A stretch of DNA of 64,000 nt from Wocania_A sp965224845 (GTDB taxonomy: Bacteria; Bacteroidota; Bacteroidia; Flavobacteriales; Flavobacteriaceae). The stretch spans positions 1-64,000 of the forward strand of contig CBDDAJ010000020.1 in NCBI GenBank assembly GCA_965224845.1, in the 5' to 3' direction. The number at the start of each line of letters is the position of its first letter. The first letter of the stretch is position 1. The position numbers and the translations under genes are program-made. Below are positions 43,365 through 51,700 of this stretch, piece by piece. Below the pieces are notes generated by a model. The model was not told the DNA's origin. It searched no databases and saw nothing but the letters and a program-made list of their open reading frames with translations.

Positions 43365-43380
43365 TGGCACTAGCATTGCG
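43365..43380 (+). promoter_or_regulatory. Sigma-54 promoter of the adaptor-ABC-permease operon
   Basis: TGGCACTAGCATTGCG matches the -24/-12 consensus TGGCAC-N5-TTGC with exact spacing (GG at 43366-43367, GC at 43378-43379). Start point predicted near 43391. It faces the efflux operon and lies downstream of the paired activator sites. Confidence 0.85.
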
Positions 43381-43460
43381 TATTTCAGTTCAAAATTCAT
43401 CAATCAAAAAACGATCAGTAGGAATAATCAAAATCAATCAATCTAAAACCCAATAATAAC

Positions 43461-43526
43461 ATGATAGTATTAATTATAGAAATAACAGCTTTTATTACAG
43501 ACCTCGTTTTATCAATCATCTTTTAA
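43461..43526 (+). CDS. 21-residue hydrophobic peptide (leader or small membrane protein)
   Basis: ATG at 43461 to TAA at 43524-43526. The peptide begins MIVLIIEITAF and is almost entirely Ile, Leu, Val, Phe, with two acidic residues, able to form one membrane helix. It lies about 70 bases inside the predicted sigma-54 transcript and ends 11 bases before the adaptor ATG. It may be a small membrane protein or a translated leader that couples to the adaptor gene. It could also be chance; no homologue is known to me. Confidence 0.45.
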   Translation: MIVLIIEITAFITDLVLSIIF

Positions 43527-43537
43527 ATGTAATAGTT

Positions 43538-44797
43538 ATGAAACAAATTGGAATGGATAAGAGAGTTGAAAAAAAGACATGGACCCAAACAAAAAAATTA
43601 TACCTGGCAGGAAGCATTGTATTTTTAATTCTTGCCTTTTTCGGGTTTAAAGCTATTAATAAAAAAACATATAAAGTAAGTGCTTCAAAAATATCGGTAA
43701 AGCAAGTTATTGAAGGTAATTTTCAAGATATGATTTTAATTGATGGTGATGTAGAGCCTATTAGTTTAGTACTAGTTAACACCTTAGAAGGTGGTACTGT
43801 GGAAGACATATATATAGAAGATGGTGTAAAAGTAGAAAAAGGCACACCTTTATTGCGTTTAAGTAATCCTGCTGTAACCTTAGGTTACATGAATCAGGAA
43901 ACAGCTATTGTAGAGCAAATAAATAATTTAAGAAATTTAAAATTATCACTTGAAAAAGATCAGCGCGATTTAACAGAATCCCTTATAGACAGTGAAAATA
44001 GCTTAGCCGATATTGAGCGTAGCTATAAAGTAGATTCTGTATTATATACTAAAGATATTGTTGCAAAAAATGACTTTATAAATAGTAGAGAGTCTTATAA
44101 ATATTTAAAAAACAAACGCAATATAGTAGACCGAAATGTAACTAAAAGCAAACAGGACAACAAAATTCAAATCCAGCAGATAAATAAGTCTATAGGAATG
44201 ATGCAACGTAATTTGGAAATGATTCATGATAATATTGATAAAATGTTGGTTCGTGCTCCTGTTTCCGGAATGCTATCGTCCTTCGATCCTGTAATAGGCG
44301 AATCTTATGGAAGTAATCAAACCGTTGCAAAAATAGATGTGCAATCTGGTTTTAAAATTAAAGGGCAAGTTGACGAATATTATTTAAGTATGGTAAAACC
44401 TGGTCAATTAGCACGCTTCTCTTTTGATGGCGAATTAATAGACTTAAAAGTAAAAAAAGTGCTACCTGAAGTAGTGAATAGGCGTTTTGAAATTGAACTA
44501 ATATTTGTAAACACACCTCCAAAAGCCATAACTATAGGTCAATCACTTCAAGTAAGACTGGAACTATCAAAAGCACAAAGATCATTAATGATTCCCAGAG
44601 GTAGTTATTTTCAATCATCTGGAGGGCAATATGTTTATGTGTTGGACGGAAATGGAGAAGCCAATAAACGCTATATAAAACTAGGAAGTAAAAACCCTAG
44701 TTATTACCAAGTATTGGAAGGGCTAAATGCTGGAGATGAATTTATTTCATCGTCTTACGACGACTTTAAAAATTATGAATCAATCAAAATAAATTAA
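43538..44797 (+). CDS. HlyD/MFP-type periplasmic adaptor of an ABC exporter
   Basis: 419 residues. One N-terminal membrane anchor (LYLAGSIVFLILAFFGFKA, residues ~23-41). Biotinyl-lipoyl half-motifs LEGGTVEDIYIEDGVKVEKGTPLLRLSNP and MLVRAPVSGMLSSFDPVIGESYGSNQTVAKID flank a long coiled-coil hairpin (about residues 120-235). A beta-barrel and a membrane-proximal domain follow (IGQSLQVRLELSKAQRSLMIPRGSYFQSSGGQYVYVL). It links an inner-membrane transporter to an outer-membrane channel. No TolC gene is present, so that partner is elsewhere. First full gene of the sigma-54 operon. Confidence 0.93.
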   Translation: MKQIGMDKRVEKKTWTQTKKLYLAGSIVFLILAFFGFKAINKKTYKVSASKISVKQVIEGNFQDMILIDGDVEPISLVLVNTLEGGTVEDIYIEDGVKVEKGTPLLRLSNPAVTLGYMNQETAIVEQINNLRNLKLSLEKDQRDLTESLIDSENSLADIERSYKVDSVLYTKDIVAKNDFINSRESYKYLKNKRNIVDRNVTKSKQDNKIQIQQINKSIGMMQRNLEMIHDNIDKMLVRAPVSGMLSSFDPVIGESYGSNQTVAKIDVQSGFKIKGQVDEYYLSMVKPGQLARFSFDGELIDLKVKKVLPEVVNRRFEIELIFVNTPPKAITIGQSLQVRLELSKAQRSLMIPRGSYFQSSGGQYVYVLDGNGEANKRYIKLGSKNPSYYQVLEGLNAGDEFISSSYDDFKNYESIKIN

Positions 44798-44809
44798 AAC
44801 TAAAAAATC

Positions 44810-45505
44810 ATGATCAAATTAAATCAATTAACTAAAGTTTACAGAACAGACGAAATTGAATCTACAGCATTAAATGAGGTGTCTTTCGAAATAAATAAAG
44901 GTGAATTTGTTTCCATTATGGGGCCTTCAGGCTGTGGAAAATCAACACTTTTAAATATTTTGGGACTATTAGATAAGCCTGAAAGCGGGAGCTATGAATT
45001 TTTAGGAAGCGAAGTGTCGCATTTAAACGAAAAAGGACGTTCTGAAATTCGCAAAAAAAATATTGGTTTTATTTTCCAAAACTTTAACCTAATTGATGAA
45101 TTAACCGTTTTTGAAAACATAGAACTTCCTCTACTCTATAATAAAGTGCCAGCCGCCGAGCGTAAGCAAAGAGTTAATGAGATTATTGAAAAGATTGGAA
45201 TTTCACATCGATCGTCACATTTCCCTCAACAATTATCAGGTGGACAGCAGCAGCGTGTTGCTGTTGCCAGAGCATTAATTAATAAACCCCCACTAATTTT
45301 GGCTGATGAACCAACAGGAAATTTAGATAGTTCGCATGGTAATGAAGTTATGGAATTATTATGCGAATTGCATGAAGCAGGTACAACTATAATAATGGTA
45401 ACGCACTCTGCACACGACGCGAGTTATTCCGGCAGAATAATTAATTTACTCGATGGACAAATTGTATCTGAAAGCAAAAATAAATTAGCCAAAGCTATTG
45501 TATAA
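44810..45505 (+). CDS. ABC transporter ATP-binding protein (LolD/MacB type)
   Basis: 231 residues. Walker A GPSGCGKST (38-46), Q-loop FIFQNFNLIDELTV, signature LSGGQQQRVAVARAL, Walker B LILADEPTGNLDS, H-loop VTHSAHD. Length and sequence are of the LolD/MacB/FtsE class that powers FtsX-type permeases. Twelve bases after the adaptor stop and 17 before the permease, so one transcript. Expected to drive mechanotransmission for export of a peptide, lipid or drug-like compound. Confidence 0.95.
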   Translation: MIKLNQLTKVYRTDEIESTALNEVSFEINKGEFVSIMGPSGCGKSTLLNILGLLDKPESGSYEFLGSEVSHLNEKGRSEIRKKNIGFIFQNFNLIDELTVFENIELPLLYNKVPAAERKQRVNEIIEKIGISHRSSHFPQQLSGGQQQRVAVARALINKPPLILADEPTGNLDSSHGNEVMELLCELHEAGTTIIMVTHSAHDASYSGRIINLLDGQIVSESKNKLAKAIV

Positions 45506-45522
45506 TTTTAAATATAGAAATC

Positions 45523-47928
45523 ATGCTTAAAAATTATATAAAAGTCGCTTTTAGAAGCTTAAACAAAAATAGAGTCTATGCCATAATAAACATTTTAGGT
45601 TTGGCTCTGGGGCTTGCCGTTACCATTCTGGTTTTTCTTTTTATTAAAGATGAAACCAGCTACGAAAAACATTGGGATGGATACGAACGCATATATAGAA
45701 CTGGTATTAAAGCCGACATGATGGGGCAAAAAATGAATGCGCCAGTTTCTTGTAGCCCTATGGCAAATGCTTTTAGAACCGAATTTACTGATGTTGAAAC
45801 CGCAACACGTATCCAAACCATTAACCAGGAAATTTTAATGCGCCATGAACAAAACAAAGTTTATATACAAAAAGGGGTGAGAGCTGATAGTACTTTCTTT
45901 AAAGTATTTAATTATGAGTTTGTTCACGGTAATGCAGAAACGGCATTAAAAGAAGACAATGCACTTGTATTAACTGAAGACACGGCCCGAAAATTATTTG
46001 GCGATAAAAATGCCATAGGTGAAGTGGTGAATTATGACAATAGACAGGATTATATTGTAAGAGGTATAGTTAAAGAACCCAAAGGGCATGCACACTTTCA
46101 ATTTGATATGTTTTTAGCAGATCCTCAAATTCGAAACATATGGATGAACAATGGCTGGTATACTTACGTTAAACTAAAAGAAGGCGCCGATTTTAATGCT
46201 TTTGAAGCCGAAATGAAGCGTAATTTCATCAAAAAGATTGAACCAGATGTTGAGCGCTTCTTAAAAATAACAGTGGAAGAATTTTTAGCTCAGGGTAATG
46301 CTTTTGAATACCAATTACAACCGCTAAAAGATATCCATCTTTATTCAAAAATGGATTTTGAAATAGAACAAAACGGTAACATTATATATATTTATGTATT
46401 TATGGGCATTGCGCTTCTGGTTATTTTAATTGCCGGAATAAATTTTATGAATTTATCTACTGCAAGATCTGGTAAACGAGCAAAAGAAGTTGGAGTAAGA
46501 AAAGTAACAGGAGCTTCAAGAAAAATGCTAATCACTCAGTTTTTAACTGAATCTGTCATCCAAAGTTTTATTGCGCTGTTCTTAGCTTTTATATTGGTAG
46601 AATTATTTCTTCCTGGTTTTAACAATATTATGGAAACCAACCTTACCCTTTTTAATGATTATATAGGGAAAACTATATTATTTGCCTTATTAGTAACCCT
46701 TATTTACGGTTTATTTGCAGGAAGTTATCCGGCTTTTTTCTTATCAGCATTTCAACCCATTTCAGTATTAAAAGGCGATCTTACCAAAACCAAAGGAGGA
46801 GCTTTATTAAGAAAAGCACTTGTAGTAACTCAGTTTACAGCATCCACCATTTTAATTATTGGTATGATCATTATTTTTAAACAAATTTCGTTTTTACATA
46901 ATAAAGATATTGGTTTTAATGGAGAGCAGGTCATAGTAGTTCCGTTACAAACTGATGCTATGACAAAAAATTTCAGAAACTATAAAGGTATATTTTTAAA
47001 GAACAGCAACGTTTTAAGTGTTACCAGAGCGTCTTACTATCCTGGAGATAATCCGAATCAAAACATGTACGCTTTAGAGGGAAATGAAGAACAGTTACCA
47101 CTGTGGAATATGGAAGTTGATTATGATTTTATGAAAACTTTAGATATCGAGCTTTTAGAGGGACGAAAATTTGATAGAGAAAAAGAATCAGACTCTGTCC
47201 CATACTTTATTTTAAATGAAACAGCTGTTAAAAATTTAAATATTGAAAACGCCGTAGGAAGACGTTTAGGAAGATACACAGGAAATGATGGAAATTTACA
47301 GTATGGCAATATTATAGGAATTGTTAAAGATTTTCATATTGAAGGTTTTAATCAACCCATACGCCCAATGGTTCTTACCATAGAAAATTTTGTTTGGTTT
47401 GCGTCATTTAAGATTGCTAAAAACGATATGAATGCTACCATTGATTATATTGAAACCGAATGGAACAAACTAGAACCATCACATCCTTTTAGGTATAAAT
47501 TTCTAGACCAAAAGTTTGGAGCTCTATTAAGGCAACAAGAGAATTTTGGAACCATGTTTTTATTTCTAACCATTCTAGCTATAATAATATCTGCAATGGG
47601 ACTCTATGGTCTAGCCTCTTATACGGCCGAACAACGCACCAAAGAAATTGGGATAAGGAAAGTTTTAGGATCATCTGTTCCTCAAATTATGAATATGCTT
47701 ACCAAAGACTTTATCAAGCTGGTACTTATAGCAAATATCTTTGCATGGCCTATTAGCTATTTACTGGTAAAAAATTGGTTATCAAATTTTTCATACCAAA
47801 TAGATATGCCTTTATTACCATACTTTTTTGCTACATTTTTAGCGCTTATAATAGCATTAATCACAGTAAGCTCTCAAGCATATTTAGCAGCAAACTCTGA
47901 TCCTGTAGATGCTCTAAAATATGAATAA
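45523..47928 (+). CDS. ABC transporter permease with two FtsX domains
   Basis: 801 residues, eight membrane helices in two FtsX/MacB blocks. N-terminal helix IINILGLALGLAVTILVFLFI precedes a large periplasmic MacB-like domain (about 45-285); helices IYVFMGIALLVILIAGINFMNL, SFIALFLAFILVEL and ALLVTLIYGLFAGSYPAF follow; a second block begins ALVVTQFTASTILIIGMIIIF, has its own periplasmic domain, then AIIISAMGLYGLASYTAEQRTKEIGIRKVLG. AKEVGVRKVTGASR and TKEIGIRKVLGSS are the coupling motifs. Works with the preceding ATPase and adaptor. Substrate unknown. Terminated by a large hairpin at 47952-48019. Confidence 0.94.
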   Translation: MLKNYIKVAFRSLNKNRVYAIINILGLALGLAVTILVFLFIKDETSYEKHWDGYERIYRTGIKADMMGQKMNAPVSCSPMANAFRTEFTDVETATRIQTINQEILMRHEQNKVYIQKGVRADSTFFKVFNYEFVHGNAETALKEDNALVLTEDTARKLFGDKNAIGEVVNYDNRQDYIVRGIVKEPKGHAHFQFDMFLADPQIRNIWMNNGWYTYVKLKEGADFNAFEAEMKRNFIKKIEPDVERFLKITVEEFLAQGNAFEYQLQPLKDIHLYSKMDFEIEQNGNIIYIYVFMGIALLVILIAGINFMNLSTARSGKRAKEVGVRKVTGASRKMLITQFLTESVIQSFIALFLAFILVELFLPGFNNIMETNLTLFNDYIGKTILFALLVTLIYGLFAGSYPAFFLSAFQPISVLKGDLTKTKGGALLRKALVVTQFTASTILIIGMIIIFKQISFLHNKDIGFNGEQVIVVPLQTDAMTKNFRNYKGIFLKNSNVLSVTRASYYPGDNPNQNMYALEGNEEQLPLWNMEVDYDFMKTLDIELLEGRKFDREKESDSVPYFILNETAVKNLNIENAVGRRLGRYTGNDGNLQYGNIIGIVKDFHIEGFNQPIRPMVLTIENFVWFASFKIAKNDMNATIDYIETEWNKLEPSHPFRYKFLDQKFGALLRQQENFGTMFLFLTILAIIISAMGLYGLASYTAEQRTKEIGIRKVLGSSVPQIMNMLTKDFIKLVLIANIFAWPISYLLVKNWLSNFSYQIDMPLLPYFFATFLALIIALITVSSQAYLAANSDPVDALKYE

Positions 47929-47951
47929 CTACAATTAATCAACCTAAACCA

Positions 47952-48019
47952 AAATGAGGCTGTCTAAAAAGCGATAAATTTTTGTCATTCAGAATGACAC
48001 GTTTTAAACAGCCTCATTT
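47952..48019. terminator. Bidirectional terminator with nested hairpin between convergent operons
   Basis: Outer arms AAATGAGGCTGT (47952-47963) and ACAGCCTCATTT (48008-48019) are perfectly complementary; TAAAA/TTTTA extends them after one mismatch. Inside, TGTCATTC and GAATGACA (47983-47999) form a second hairpin around a single base. T-runs occur on both strands. It ends the permease operon rightward and the surface cluster leftward. Confidence 0.75.
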
Positions 48020-48059
48020 GTATTTTAAATTAATAATAAAATTATTGTAATAGTATCAA

Positions 48060-48767
48060 CTATAGCACTTTGAACTGATAAATTCCCGAATCAGATGTAT
48101 TTCCATGCTCATCTTTAGTAATAATTTTCCAGTAATAAATCGTATTCGCAGAAACCGAAACAGTAACTTCAGTGGTCGTTACATTATTTGAAAAAATATC
48201 CGGAGAGCTATTTGTACCAAAATATACATCATAAGCTGCTATATCATTATCTACATCATTACCTGTCCAATCAAGTACCACAGAACTTGTAGTTGGTAAA
48301 TTTTCAGCCATTAAAGGGGCATTAATAGCTGCTGGAAAAGGGGCATAGGTTTCTACCCCTGGCCCTGCATTATAAAATTGCCAGGTATCGCTTTTGTAAG
48401 TTTCTGAACCTTTAATAGCTTCTACAAACCATTTATAAGGTGTTGCTCTATCAATAGTAATAGGAATAATATCATCGGTTGTTTCTCTTTCAATAAGCGC
48501 TCCAGTAAACAAGTTTTCAATTGTAATTTTATAGTTCTCAGAATCATTTGCACGCCACTCAAAAGCCACAGTGCTTTCTGTTGGTGTTGCATCGGTACCC
48601 AAATTACACAACATATTTTCTTGAGGAAAATATAACTTAATAGAGAAATCGTTATTTTCTCCTTCTTCTGTTGGGCTTTCATTTTCTTCTCCAACCTCTC
48701 CATTTGATGAGGAACTACAAGCAAAAATTAGAAAAGCCAAACTCAAAATATAAATTATCTTTCTCAT
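48060..48767 (-). CDS. Lipoprotein with two fibronectin type III-like domains
   Basis: 235 residues. Lipobox IFAC (Cys17), then an acidic Ser/Glu linker, so probably surface exposed. Two FnIII-like beta domains: TVAFEWRANDSENYKITIENL...TPYKWFVEAIKGSETYKSDTWQF and SVVLDWTGNDVDNDIAAYDVYFGT...TIYYWKIITKDEHGN. No enzymatic motif. Its ATG (48765-48767) overlaps the stop TGA of the LRR gene (ATGA), showing coupled translation. It may anchor or assist the giant LRR protein at the surface; that is inference. Confidence 0.82.
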   Translation of the reverse strand: MRKIIYILSLAFLIFACSSSSNGEVGEENESPTEEGENNDFSIKLYFPQENMLCNLGTDATPTESTVAFEWRANDSENYKITIENLFTGALIERETTDDIIPITIDRATPYKWFVEAIKGSETYKSDTWQFYNAGPGVETYAPFPAAINAPLMAENLPTTSSVVLDWTGNDVDNDIAAYDVYFGTNSSPDIFSNNVTTTEVTVSVSANTIYYWKIITKDEHGNTSDSGIYQFKVL

Positions 48768-51700
48768 TGCTTTATCATTTTAAAAGTTGAGGTCTTTGCT
48801 TCAGACTTTACTGTTAATACATACAATCCAGATTTTAATTCGTTAGAATTAACATTCAAATTATTAAATTTATTATTCGTAAATGTTTTTGAAAACACCA
48901 AATGTCCCGATATAGAATAAATGCAAACATTTACGGTATCAGAATCATTTGCTCCAGTGTTTATTTTAATGGTATTTTTAAACGGATTTGGAAAAACCAA
49001 AACCTCATCAGATATAAAAATGTGTTCTTCAAAAACACCTTGACACTCAATATCTGTACTTACTTTAATAATATTTTCTCCATGCTGCAATACCAACTCT
49101 AAAACATCTTTATTGGTTTTAAAATTTAAGCCGTTAAATTCAATAGTATAATTACTACTCCCAGATAAATAGAGGGATACTTTTTTACCATCGCTACTTT
49201 TTCCAGTAGAAACTTCTAAAGGCTCAGGTTGTGTTATTACCACATCAAAGCAACTGGTATAGCCCGGAAACTCTTCTGCCGTAATACATAATGTATAGGT
49301 TCCTGCTAATAAATTTTTAATATCAATTTCCTTAGTGAAATTATATACTCTATTAAAATCTTCGCCAGTTAATGTAGCTGTATAATTATAAAATTCTTTG
49401 GTGGTTATATTAATTTTACCATCATTATTATTTAAACAGGTTTCACTGGTTATTAAAATGGTGAAATTATCATTTGGTAAATCTAAAATTGGGCAACCAA
49501 ATAAATCTACCGAAGCTCCAAAAGGGGTTCCAGGGCAATTATCATCTGCATTTGCTACACCGTCATTATCAGCATCATCACAAACCGATTGGTAATTAGC
49601 TGTAGCATCTTTAAACCAATTATCGTAATCTCCTGATACATTTGATATTACTGCAACCGGATCATCTACCAAAATACAGCCTAAATCGGGGTTATTAGTT
49701 GCAACTAATGTTCTTAATGTAGCATTTGATCCATTTTTAAGATTAAGTTGGTCATTAACCAAAAGGTTAGATTGACAGTACAACTCCTCTACATTAGGAT
49801 TTGATACAATATTCAAATTAGCAATCAGGTTATTTGAACAATCTAATACGCTTAAATCTACTAATAGATTCACTTCTAAAATTGTTAATTGATTGTTTGA
49901 TACATTTATATTTAATAAATTCAAATTATTATCAAAATTAACTTGAGCTATAGTATTGTTAGATATATTTAATACAACCAAACTCGGGTTGGATAACAAA
50001 TCAATTTGAGATAAATTATTGCTGGAGCCGTTAAAATTTTCCAGCAAAGTATTATTACTTAAATCTATATCTGCAAGCATATTATTATCTACAAATAAAG
50101 TTCTAAGGCTTATAAAATCTTCAATACCCGTTAAATCAGTTATACTTTTTTCTCCAACATCTAAAAAAGACAAACTTTCAATAGTAGATGTTAATACATA
50201 ATCGTCTAAAACGGTATCGTAACCTAAATCAATTAAGGCCGTTTCAAAGGCATCATCGGGTACGTAAGTCTCTCCATAATGGCAATCAATAGCATATATT
50301 GCTACAACATCTTTTAACCAGGTTACGCCTGGTGGCACCGCTCCTGTATCAGTTAAAATACATGTTAAATCGGTATTACTTTGTGCATTTAGATTTGATA
50401 AATTGGTGTTTTGACCATTTTGAATATTCAATACTTCTAATAAATTTGACTGGCAACTTAAGCTAATTAAAGCTGTATTGGTACTAAAATCTAATTCAGT
50501 AATTTGATTAGTATCGCAATTAAAAGTTTCTAATAATGGAACCAAGCTTACATCAAACATTGTAAATGCATTGTTAGCAACGTTTAAATTAGTAAGGTTA
50601 GTATTTTCTGCTAAATCTAACACACTCAACACATTATTTGAACAATTAACTATAGTTAAGCTTACATTATTACTTAAATCTATGGTAGACAATGTGTTAT
50701 TTGAGCAATCTAAATCTTGTAAAGCCACAAAATCTTCTATGCCAGTAACATCTGAAATATTATTTCCGCTAACGTTTAACGCTGTTAAAACTTCAATATT
50801 TGCGGTAAGAACATAATCATCTAAAGGTCCAGTATCGTAACCTAAATTTATTAAAGCTTGTTCAAAATTATCATCCGGCACATAAGTTTCGCCAAACCTA
50901 CAATCTATACTATAGCTTGTTGTAACATCTTTTGTCCAATTTGCACCGATATTGTTAATATCATCTACCTGAATGCAATACAATTTAGGGTTAGCAGAAG
51001 CATTAAAACCACTAATTTCATTATTCATTCCGTTTTGAATGTTAACAAAATCTAATTGATTATTAGATACATTAATTGTGATAAACCCTGGACACAAATC
51101 TTCTCCTGAAGGGCAAGCACTTATTCCCAAACTTGATAAATCTAAATCGTTTTCTAAAAGGTTATTGCTGCAATTAAATGTTTTTAGCTGATTTAAATTA
51201 TTAGGCAAAACCATGCTTGTAATGTCATTAAAACTAGCATCTAAAACTATTAAACCGGTGTTATTACTAACATCTAAGCTATTTAAATTGTTATTATTTG
51301 CATACACATATTTCAAGCTTGTTGTTGCACCTATATCTATGGTTGTAATAGCATTATAATTACAATCTAAATACTCTAATGCTACATTACTGACTAAATC
51401 TAGCTGTGTTATATTATTTTGAGAAGCATAAAGTGTTGCTAATGCAGTATTTTGAGTTAAGTTTAAGCCATCAATAAGATTATTTGAACAGTTTAAGCTA
51501 ACCAATAAAGTATTATTATCAGTATTTAGATTTGATATTGAATTCGAATTACAACTTAAATCTTCTAACGATAAATAGGTGTTAATTTGTAAAGTACTCA
51601 AATCGTTATTCGAGCAATTTAAATGGGTTAAAGTCGAATTGTTTACAGCAGAAGTAATTAAATTACTGATACTATTAACACTGCAATTTATTGTTTCTAA

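Larger units (their letters stand above)
43223..43537. other. 315-bp divergent regulatory region of the export unit
   Basis: Lies between the leftward regulator start and the rightward adaptor start. It contains two palindromes (43263-43278 and 43285-43300), a sigma-54 promoter (43365-43380) and a 21-codon ORF (43461-43526). No TAnnTTTG box was found for the leftward regulator gene. Confidence 0.8.
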
